From Sphaerisporangium cinnabarinum (GTDB lineage Bacteria > Actinomycetota > Actinomycetes > Actinomycetales > Cellulomonadaceae), in assembly GCA_003052455.1 (NCBI GenBank), contig QAPD01000022.1, forward strand, positions 78,259-142,258: DNA of 64,000 nt. The letters are read 5' to 3'. Positions 55,535 through 64,000 of the stretch are shown here, piece after piece (within the stretch, counting starts at the first letter, position 1; each line of letters starts with the position of its first letter). The position numbers and the translations under genes are program-made. The notes under the pieces are model-generated. The model was not told the DNA's origin. It saw nothing but the letters and a program-made list of their open reading frames with translations, and did no database searches.

Positions 55535-56107
55535 TCACGCCGGCGCGAGGCACCCGAGGACGGCGCGCACGCGGGCCAGCGTCGTCTCCGCGTCCTCGCC
55601 GGCCTCCACCTGGCGGGCCGCGGCGAGCACCACCGCGTTGACGAGCTCCGCGGAGCGCGCGGCGTCCGGGACGCCGAGCTGCTCCAGCGCCTCGACGAGC
55701 GGGACGAGGATCGTCGCGTGCATCGCCGCGCTCTGCTCGGCGAGCGCCTCCCGGCTCGCCTCGGCGCGCAGCGCGGCGACGACGGCGTGCTCGCCCTCGG
55801 CGACGAGGAGCAGGTTCTCGCGCGTGTAGGCGACGATCGCGTCCTCCGGGGACGCGGCCGTCGCGACGGCCGCCGTGATGCGCGCCGACCAGCGCGGCAC
55901 GACGTCCGCGACCACCGCGTCGAGGAGCTCCCCGCGCGACCGGAAGTACTGGTAGACGCTCGACCGGGCGAGCCCGGCACGCGCCGCGACGGCGGCGAGG
56001 GTGAGACCGCTCCCGTCCTCGCGGATGAGGTCGCGCGCGGCGTCGAGCAGGGCCCGGAGCTGCGCGGCGCGGTGCTCGGCCACCGTCGGGGCGGCGATCT
56101 TGGGCAC
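55535..56107 (-). CDS. TetR-family regulator
   Basis: 190 residues from GTG 56107, with AAGGAGG six bases upstream. HTH: LTLAAVAARAGLARSSVYQY followed by FRSRGELLDAVV. The ligand domain is unremarkable. It lies after the ABC exporter genes, which it probably regulates, behind a separate terminator. Confidence 0.9.
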   Translation of the reverse strand: MPKIAAPTVAEHRAAQLRALLDAARDLIREDGSGLTLAAVAARAGLARSSVYQYFRSRGELLDAVVADVVPRWSARITAAVATAASPEDAIVAYTRENLLLVAEGEHAVVAALRAEASREALAEQSAAMHATILVPLVEALEQLGVPDAARSAELVNAVVLAAARQVEAGEDAETTLARVRAVLGCLAPA

Positions 56108-56195
56108 GATGGTCCTCCTTCCCGGAGCGCTCTCGGAGCACTCCCCCGGGAGCACGACGGCCCCCGGCCGGACCATCATGCCCGACCGGGGGCGC

Positions 56196-56222
56196 GTGGG
56201 CGGCTCTCCCGGAGCCGCCCAC
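56196..56222. terminator. Terminator between the ABC exporter and tetR-like gene
   Basis: Hairpin arms GTGGGCGGCTC and GAGCCGCCCAC lie six bp after the ABC ATPase stop. Confidence 0.7.
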
Positions 56223-56227
56223 CGGCG

Positions 56228-56938
56228 TCAGCCCGTGACGGCGGGCAGGCCGAGCCGGCCGTCGACCATCTCGACGACCCGGTGGCAGTGCTCGAGCACG
56301 TCCTGGTCGTGCGTGACCATGAGCGCCGCGGCACCGTAGGCCTCGACCTCGCGGGCCAGGAGGCTCACGACCTCGTGGCTGCGCGCCCGGTCCAGCGCGG
56401 CCGTGGGCTCGTCGACGAGCAGGAGCGCCGGGCTCGCGACCAGCGCACGGGCGATGCCCACGCGCTGCCGCTCGCCGCCCGAGAGCTGGTCCGGACGACG
56501 GTCGGCGCGGTGGCTCATGGACACGGACTCCAGGAGCTCTCGGGGGTCGCGGGCGCGCGGGTCGCGCTCGTCGATGCCCGCGATCCGCAGCGCGAGCCGG
56601 AGCTGGTCGACGCTCGTGAGCGCCGGCAGGAGGTTGCCGGACTGGAAGACGAACCCGATGCGCTCGCGCCGCAGGCGCGCACGCTCGCGCTCGCTCGTCG
56701 CGCCGAGGTCGACCCCTTCGAGGCGGACGGTCCCGGACTCCGGTGCGGTGAGCGCACCCGCGACCGCGAGCAGGCTCGACTTGCCGGAGCCCGACGGCCC
56801 GACGACGCCGACGAGCTCGCCCGCGGCGACGCTCAGGCTGACCTCGTCGAGCGCGACGACCGTGGTGTCGCCGTCGCCGTGGCGGACGGTGGCGCGGTCG
56901 ATCTCGAGCACGGGCGTGGCGGGGGTGGTGGTGCTCAT
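56228..56938 (-). CDS. ABC exporter ATP-binding protein, MacB/LolD-like
   Basis: 236 residues. Walker A VVGPSGSGKSSLLAVAG, Q-loop GFVFQSGNLLPALT, signature QLSGGERQRVGIARAL, Walker B ALLLVDEPTAALD, switch His LMVTHDQDVL. ATG 56938 overlaps the permease stop by four bases, so it pairs with the FtsX-like permease. Confidence 0.92.
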   Translation of the reverse strand: MSTTTPATPVLEIDRATVRHGDGDTTVVALDEVSLSVAAGELVGVVGPSGSGKSSLLAVAGALTAPESGTVRLEGVDLGATSERERARLRRERIGFVFQSGNLLPALTSVDQLRLALRIAGIDERDPRARDPRELLESVSMSHRADRRPDQLSGGERQRVGIARALVASPALLLVDEPTAALDRARSHEVVSLLAREVEAYGAAALMVTHDQDVLEHCHRVVEMVDGRLGLPAVTG

Positions 56939-58056
56939 CGCTGCCCTCCCAGGGCGGTCAGGGGGTCGACGGAGGTGATGCGCGCGACGGCGACGGCCGC
57001 TCCGGCCATCCCGAGGACGAAGAGCAGGACGCCGGCCAGGACGAGGTCGGGCGCCTGGAGCGCGAACGGCATCGGGGTGGCACCGAGGCCCGCACCCGCG
57101 GCGATGCCGAGGGCGAAGCCCACGCCGATCGAGGCGAGCAGGAGCACGGCCGCCTGGCCGAGGGAGTCCGCGAGCAGGAACCGGCGCGGCGCCCCCATGG
57201 CGCGCATCACGGCGATCTCGTGCCGCCGCTGGATGACCCACACGGTGAAGAACGCGCCCACGACGAGCGCGGAGATCGCGTAGAGGAACACCTGGATGAG
57301 CAGGAGGGTGGCGGTCTCGGCCGTGTACCCGGGCGACGCGTCGAAGGACTCGGTGAGCGTGCGCGTCACCGTGCCCGACGCCGCGTCGGCGGCCTCGCGG
57401 TCGAACGAGCCGGGGTCGGTGCGCAGCGCGACCGCGGTCGCGACGTCCGGGACGTCGGCTCCCGGCTCCTCGGCACCGGCGAGCAGCTCCTGCCACGTGC
57501 CGAGCGGGAGGTACGCGACGTCGACGTGGCCGAACGTGTGCTGGTCCTTGAGGACGCCCACGACCGTGAGCGTGCGCTCGGGCCGCGCGAGGGCCACGGT
57601 GTCCCCGACGGCGAGCCCGTCGTCGGCGGCGGTCGCGGAGACGACGATCCCGTCCTCCGCACCGACCAGGCTCCCCTCCGCCACGGCGGTGGGCGCGACG
57701 AACGAGCCGGGCTCGACGCCGACGAGGGTGAGGTCGACGGGTGAGCCGTCCTCCTGGTGCGCGTTCGCCAGGAGCAGGCCGTACGGCGCGGCCTCGAGCA
57801 CGCCCGGCTGCTCGGCCATGGTGCCGACCTGGTCCGTCTCGATGACGGACCGGGTGAACGCGGCGTCGGTCCCGGTGCCCTCGTCGAACGCGAAGTCGGT
57901 GACGGGCGTGCGCTTGAGGCCGGAGACGCCGTCGTTGACGAGGCCGGCGGACAGCCCGGAGAGCAGGACGACGAGGACCGCGACGAGCGCGACGACACCG
58001 CCCATGAGCAGGAAGCGGGTGCGCGCGAAGACGAGCTCGCGCAACGCGAGGAACAT
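56935..58056 (-). CDS. FtsX-like ABC permease
   Basis: 373 residues from ATG 58056, with GGAAGG six bases upstream. One N-terminal membrane helix, a large extracytoplasmic domain (about residues 45-230) and three C-terminal helices, the MacB/FtsX layout. LYAISALVVGAFFTVWVI then RRHEIAVMRAMGAPRRFLL is the family signature. Substrate unknown; lipids, peptides or drugs are possible. Confidence 0.92.
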   Translation of the reverse strand: MFLALRELVFARTRFLLMGGVVALVAVLVVLLSGLSAGLVNDGVSGLKRTPVTDFAFDEGTGTDAAFTRSVIETDQVGTMAEQPGVLEAAPYGLLLANAHQEDGSPVDLTLVGVEPGSFVAPTAVAEGSLVGAEDGIVVSATAADDGLAVGDTVALARPERTLTVVGVLKDQHTFGHVDVAYLPLGTWQELLAGAEEPGADVPDVATAVALRTDPGSFDREAADAASGTVTRTLTESFDASPGYTAETATLLLIQVFLYAISALVVGAFFTVWVIQRRHEIAVMRAMGAPRRFLLADSLGQAAVLLLASIGVGFALGIAAGAGLGATPMPFALQAPDLVLAGVLLFVLGMAGAAVAVARITSVDPLTALGGQR

Positions 58057-58073
58057 GAGGAGCCTTCCAATGT

Positions 58074-58115
58074 TGTCGACAGTGCGTCGGCATCTTACCA
58101 ACACCGCGTCGACAA
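58074..58115. promoter_or_regulatory. Paired GTCGAC dyads before the ABC exporter operon
   Basis: TGTCGACA (58074-58081) and GTCGACAA (58108-58115) flank the space where a promoter would lie (TAAGAT on the minus strand). The symmetry and spacing of about 34 bp suit a TetR-family operator pair. Confidence 0.55.
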
Positions 58116-58120
58116 AACGC

Positions 58121-58155
58121 CGACGGCCCGGACGACGAGGTCGTCCGGGCCGTCG
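58121..58155. terminator. Terminator after leuA
   Basis: Hairpin arms CGACGGCCCGGACGAC and GTCGTCCGGGCCGTCG with loop GAG lie 22 bp after the leuA stop on the minus strand side. Confidence 0.78.
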
Positions 58156-58176
58156 GCGAGATCGGCGTGGCGGCGG

Positions 58177-60067
<1,891 letters not shown>

Positions 60068-60215
60068 CAGGTGCACGACGCCACTGTACTCCTCCGTCGC
60101 CGGGGCGCCCGGGACGTCCGTTCCTCGGGCACGCCGTCCGGGGCACCCGGCCGCGCCGCGGGCGAGGACGCCCGGCCGGCCCTCGTGCGGAGGACCGGCC
60201 GGGCGTCAGGGTGCG

Positions 60216-62432
60216 TCAGCCGCGCCGCGAGCGCAGCGCCGCGTCGACCGCGGGGTCGCCGAGGTTGCCGAGCCACTCGAGCAGCGCCGGGTACGTCGAC
60301 GGGTTGGCCGCGACCTGGGGCCGCAGGTGCGGCGCGTCCTGGACGATCTGCGCCAGGACCTCGAGCGGCGTGCCCGGGTCGAGCGCCTGGGCCGCGGTGA
60401 AGCCCGCCGGCTGGGCCGGGGGCGCGTACGACGGCTGCTGCGCCGCGGGCTGCTGGGCGTACCCCTGCTGACCGTAGCCGTGCTGGTCGTAGCCCTGCGG
60501 TGCGTAGCCCTGCTGGCCCGCCCCGGAGGCCGGGTACCCCTGCTGCTGGCCGTAGCCCTGCTGCGGGTACCCCTGTCCGGGCTGCTGGGCGGTCGGCTGC
60601 GGGCCGGTGCCCGGCTGCTCCTCCTGGTAGGCGGGCAGGACCGCCGTCGACGGGCCCTCGTCGGGCGTGAGACCGGGACGCGCCGCGTACCCGCTGCGCT
60701 CCGGCTCGACCGGCTGGACCGGCAGCACCTCGGTCGCGTCGGACCCCGCGGCGAACCGGCGGTCCGGGGCCTGCTGCGTCGGGACCGGCCCGGTGTGCCC
60801 GGCCGGCGGGTAGGCGCCCGTCGGCCCCGTGGCCGGGTAGGCGCCCGTGCCCGGGTAGGCACCCGTGTGCCCGGTCGTCGGGTGCGCACCGGTCGGCGGG
60901 CCCGCCGGGGCGGGCGCGGGCCGGGCCGGCTTGGGCGGCTTCGGCGCGGGCGGCTGCCACACGTAGGCGCGCGTCGCCTCGGCCCCGGTCGCCGCAGGCA
61001 CGGGACGGTGCTCGGCGAAGTACGCACGGACCTCGCGCGGGACCGTCAGTGCCCCGACGACGAGCAGCGGGAGGCCGAACGCGAGCAGCACGTGCTCCAC
61101 GCCGCCGCCCAGCACGACACGGTTCGACGTCACGACGAGCAGGACGATGCCGAGCAGCGCCACGACGCCGACGCCGCCGAGCGCGAGCGGACGCCCGGTC
61201 GCGGCGTCGCGCACGAGCGAGCGGCGGGCGACGAACGCGACGGCCGCCGCGAGGACCCCGACGATCACGGCGAGGACGACCGGGACGCCGCGTGCGCCGT
61301 CGGCCAGGGTGAGCACGGCGCTCACGGCGACGTAGCCCGCGACGACGAGCACGAGGTCGAGGGCGTTGACGGCCACGCGCACCCAGGTGGTCACCGGGTC
61401 CGCCGCGGCCATCGCGCGGTGCACGGCGGGCGCCGCGGCGACGGCCGCGAGCGCCGGCACGAGCACGAGCCCGAACCGGCCGCCGTGCGTGCTCTCGATC
61501 GTCACGAGCCCGTTGTTGCCCGAGCCGAGGACGAACCCCACGGCGAGCATGACGCCCAGCCCGACGAGCGTGAGGCGCGCGGCCTCGGACCGGCGCCACG
61601 TGCCGTACGTCGGCAGCCCGGCGAGCGCGAGGACGAACACCGCGGCCACGATCACCAGCAGCACGAACAGGGCGCCGCCGAGGCGCGTGCCGGTGGCGGT
61701 GAGGATCACCGTGAGCAGCACGGTGAGGGCGAGGAGCGCCGCGAGCGCGAGGAGCGCCTGGAGCCACCGGTCGGTGACCGCGCGGTCCTGGTCCTGCGGC
61801 CCGAGCTCGCTCTCGCGCGGCTGCGCCGCGAGGAGCGCGCCCGCGAGGCCGAGCGCGGCGGCGGAGCCGACCCCGCCCCAGCCGTCGGCGAGGTCGCCTC
61901 CGCCCACGACGTCGACGACGAGGTAGACGAGCACGAGCAGCACGTACGGCGCGTTGGCGAGCAGGCGGACCCGGCGCGTGGTGTGCACGGTCCACGTCGT
62001 CGGGAGCACGCCCGTGCGCGCGAGGTACGGCAGCGCGAGCGTCAGCAGCGAGAGGATCGTCAGCAGGACGACCTCGATCTTGTCCGACGCGCGGCTCGAC
62101 ACGTCCCACGGCAGCGCCAGGGAGACGAGGAGGAGCAGCGCGGCGACGCCGTCGCGCACGTAGTCGCTCACGGGGATCCCGGCGAAGGGCGACGCCGTGG
62201 CGGTCGCCGTCGGCGCACCGGCGGTCTCGCGCGCGGAGCCCTGGTCGCTCTCCCCGGCCCGCGCGGCACCCGCCGCGTCCGGGTCCGACCCTGCCGAGCC
62301 CGTCGCACCGTCCGGTGCGCGCTCGGCCGTGGAGTCCCCGTCACCCGCCGCGGCGCCCTGGGGCGCCGGTGTCGGCCCGGTGCCCGCAGCACCGGGCTGC
62401 GGGTCCTCGGCCGGCTCTGTCTGGTTGGTCAT
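60216..62432 (-). CDS. DUF7937-like membrane protein with LRV-type C terminus
   Basis: 738 residues from ATG 62432. Layout: disordered N-terminal 95 residues rich in Ala, Gly, Asp; about twelve hydrophobic segments (100-500), then a Pro/Gly/Tyr/Gln-rich stretch with repeats such as YPQQGYGQQQGYP and YAPQGYDQHGYGQQGYAQQP; finally a 60-residue helical unit TPLEVLAQIVQDAPHLRPQV and NPSTYPALLEWLGNLGDPAV, the leucine-rich-repeat-variant (LRV) pattern. Function unknown. Confidence 0.78.
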   Translation of the reverse strand: MTNQTEPAEDPQPGAAGTGPTPAPQGAAAGDGDSTAERAPDGATGSAGSDPDAAGAARAGESDQGSARETAGAPTATATASPFAGIPVSDYVRDGVAALLLLVSLALPWDVSSRASDKIEVVLLTILSLLTLALPYLARTGVLPTTWTVHTTRRVRLLANAPYVLLVLVYLVVDVVGGGDLADGWGGVGSAAALGLAGALLAAQPRESELGPQDQDRAVTDRWLQALLALAALLALTVLLTVILTATGTRLGGALFVLLVIVAAVFVLALAGLPTYGTWRRSEAARLTLVGLGVMLAVGFVLGSGNNGLVTIESTHGGRFGLVLVPALAAVAAAPAVHRAMAAADPVTTWVRVAVNALDLVLVVAGYVAVSAVLTLADGARGVPVVLAVIVGVLAAAVAFVARRSLVRDAATGRPLALGGVGVVALLGIVLLVVTSNRVVLGGGVEHVLLAFGLPLLVVGALTVPREVRAYFAEHRPVPAATGAEATRAYVWQPPAPKPPKPARPAPAPAGPPTGAHPTTGHTGAYPGTGAYPATGPTGAYPPAGHTGPVPTQQAPDRRFAAGSDATEVLPVQPVEPERSGYAARPGLTPDEGPSTAVLPAYQEEQPGTGPQPTAQQPGQGYPQQGYGQQQGYPASGAGQQGYAPQGYDQHGYGQQGYAQQPAAQQPSYAPPAQPAGFTAAQALDPGTPLEVLAQIVQDAPHLRPQVAANPSTYPALLEWLGNLGDPAVDAALRSRRG

Positions 62433-62603
62433 CGTGCACTCCCTACGCTGTCGCGCGGTGCCGGTCGCACGCACGCCGGGCCGAGGGGCCCCGACCGTTT
62501 CTACCGGTTCATCACGTGCGGCTCAAGCGCCCACGCGGCCCGGGACCACCATCCGGACGGCGCCGACGGCGACGCCGCAAGGCGTCGCGCCCCGCCCACC
62601 GCC

Positions 62604-63941
62604 TCAGGAGACGGCCGTCAGCCCGCCGGTCCCGAGGAGGAAGAGCCGACCCTCGACCGCGAGCACGTCGTAGGTGCCCTCCGGCAGCGCCCAGCGCCAC
62701 TCGACCGCCCCGTCGTCGAGCGCGATCGACACGAGCCCCGGCTGCCGGCGCTGCCGCTCCGTGACGAACAAGGACCTGCCGTCGGTGAGCACCGGCCCGG
62801 GGCCACCGTCCTCGAGCGTGACCGCCCACACCTCCTCGCCCGTGCGCGCGTCGACGCTGCGGTAGGCCGAGTCCGTCTGGACCACGACGCGGCCGTCGAC
62901 GCGCGCGACGGCGCGCATGCCGGTGCCGGGCAGCGACCAGAGCTCCGAGCCGGTCGCGGCGTCCACGCCCACGATGCTCCCGAACGTGTTCGTGACGATC
63001 ACGCCCGGGGCGGACCCGTCCGACAGGGGCGCCTCGAGCACGCGGCCGGAGATCCGGAACGCGGGCTCGCCCGCGGCGGTGAACACCGTGGCGGTGCCGC
63101 GGCCGTACTCGTTGCCGACGTAGCGTCCGTCCTGGAGCCGGACGATGGTCCACACGTCGTCCTCGACGAGCGACAGGCCGTCCTCCGTGAGCGCCGCCGC
63201 CACGCCCGGCGCCAGGACGTCCACGACGCCGCGGCGCACGTCGAGCACGACGTCGCCGCCGCTCCCGAGGCCGTCGTGCGCGAGCGACCGCTCCCACCGG
63301 ACCTCTCCCGTCGCGGCGTCCTCGCGCACGACCACCACCTCGTCGCCTCGCCACCACGCCCGCACGACGTCCGTCGCGCCGACCGGTACCACGGACAGGC
63401 GCCCCGCCGTCTCGGCGGTGCGCTCCCCCACGACCTCGCCGGTCGCCGCGCGCACGGTCGTGAGCCGGGCCACCTGCTCGCGCCACCCCGTCGGGACGGC
63501 GCACACCACCACGTCGCGCGCGGGCTCGCCCGAGGCCGGCAGGCACGTGGCGCGGTCGCCGAGGCGCTCGGACCGCCAGAGGACCGTCCCGTCCGCGACG
63601 GAGTACGCGGTGAGCGCCCCGTCGACGGTCACGACGGCGCCGACCGCGGGGACGACCTCGGTGCCGGGCTCGACGGGGACCGACCACCGCGGCTCCGGCG
63701 GGTCCTCGAGCGGGCGCAGCCCTCCCGCGAGGGCGGTGACGTCGACGGGTCGCGCGTCTTCCATCGACGCGGTGAAGGCGACGGAGCCGGCGAACGCGGC
63801 GGCGACCGCGAGCGCCACCCACGGGACCGGGTGCAGGTACCAGGGTCGCCGAGCCGCTCGCCCGTCCGCGGGCTCGCCGGCCCCGGCGGACCGGGGCGGC
63901 CGGCGGGTGTCGGACCGCGGCGGACGGGGCGCGGCGGGCAC
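62604..63941 (-). CDS. PQQ-like beta-propeller membrane protein, 5' end possibly outside window
   Basis: At least 445 residues. An N-terminal basic, Pro-rich region is followed by one membrane helix (VPWVALAVAAAFAGSVAF) and an extracytoplasmic beta-propeller with repeated units such as VDGALTAYSVADGTVLWRS, VDAATGSELWSLPGTG and VDARTGEEVWAVTLEDGG. These are the PQQ/BamB-type repeats, without visible PQQ ligands. The frame stays open to the right edge (reading TPAASTAAAVPAAPRPP), so GTG 63941 is only the last possible start. Confidence 0.82.
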   Translation of the reverse strand: MPAAPRPPRSDTRRPPRSAGAGEPADGRAARRPWYLHPVPWVALAVAAAFAGSVAFTASMEDARPVDVTALAGGLRPLEDPPEPRWSVPVEPGTEVVPAVGAVVTVDGALTAYSVADGTVLWRSERLGDRATCLPASGEPARDVVVCAVPTGWREQVARLTTVRAATGEVVGERTAETAGRLSVVPVGATDVVRAWWRGDEVVVVREDAATGEVRWERSLAHDGLGSGGDVVLDVRRGVVDVLAPGVAAALTEDGLSLVEDDVWTIVRLQDGRYVGNEYGRGTATVFTAAGEPAFRISGRVLEAPLSDGSAPGVIVTNTFGSIVGVDAATGSELWSLPGTGMRAVARVDGRVVVQTDSAYRSVDARTGEEVWAVTLEDGGPGPVLTDGRSLFVTERQRRQPGLVSIALDDGAVEWRWALPEGTYDVLAVEGRLFLLGTGGLTAVS

Positions 63942-64000
63942 GGCGGCTGCGGTGGACGCCGCGGGCGTGCCCCGGCTCGCGCGCTCTCCGCGCGGCAGCG

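Overview
The window is very GC-rich with strong third-position GC bias, and it looks like a Micrococcales actinobacterium. Reasons: stand-alone homodimeric aceE, a fasR-fabD-fabH-acpP-fabF cluster, DUF3052, DUF3145, DUF1206 and DUF4132 proteins, class IIa leuA with an attenuator, a Zur-linked zinc ABC operon and single-chain glycyl-tRNA synthetase. Cellulosimicrobium or Cellulomonas-like is a guess from overall gene content; no search was run.

Layout. Left chromosome, 1-17.1 kb: partial DUF4132 protein, tRNA-Val, peroxiredoxin and DUF3052, pyruvate dehydrogenase E1, a tetratricopeptide-like protein, the fatty-acid synthase cluster with its PucR-type activator, DUF3145, peptide deformylase, DUF1206, an acyltransferase-3 membrane protein, DUF488, tRNA-Met, a small conserved protein and tRNA-Asn.

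Accessory element, 17.1-30.9 kb: a 13.8 kb insertion in the 3' end of tRNA-Asn, bounded by 17-bp direct repeats (17081-17097 and 30884-30900). Rightward cargo at the left end is a zinc-ribbon-like small protein, a triple-KOW-like protein, an unknown 168-residue protein and a HIRAN-domain protein. The rest is mostly one leftward chain of 4-nt-overlapping genes: tyrosine integrase (5'-truncated, with the att core inside its frame), two excisionase-like HTH proteins, a DUF3631 ATPase with an apparent frameshift in a run of seven C, a truncated tape-measure protein, a double SEC-C protein, a P27-type small terminase, small unknowns, a lipoprotein and DUF6338. No capsid, portal, large terminase or lysis gene is visible. 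It resembles a phage satellite or a heavily reduced prophage carrying cargo, and is the least ordinary part of the window.

Right chromosome, 31-64 kb: dnaG; an AraC regulator divergent from a VOC protein; dgt; a maltose/maltodextrin system (malE, malF, malG and a cytoplasmic GH13 leftward; LacI regulator and alpha-glucosidase rightward) with LacI-type dyads; dusB; glyS; znuACB-zur behind a Zur-like box; a small membrane protein and hydrolase; VOC; uppS-recO; a TetR-regulated FtsX-type ABC exporter; leuA with a leader peptide [13 protein letters not shown] and mutually exclusive hairpins; a DUF7937-like membrane protein with a C-terminal LRV-type repeat; and a beta-propeller membrane protein reaching the right edge.
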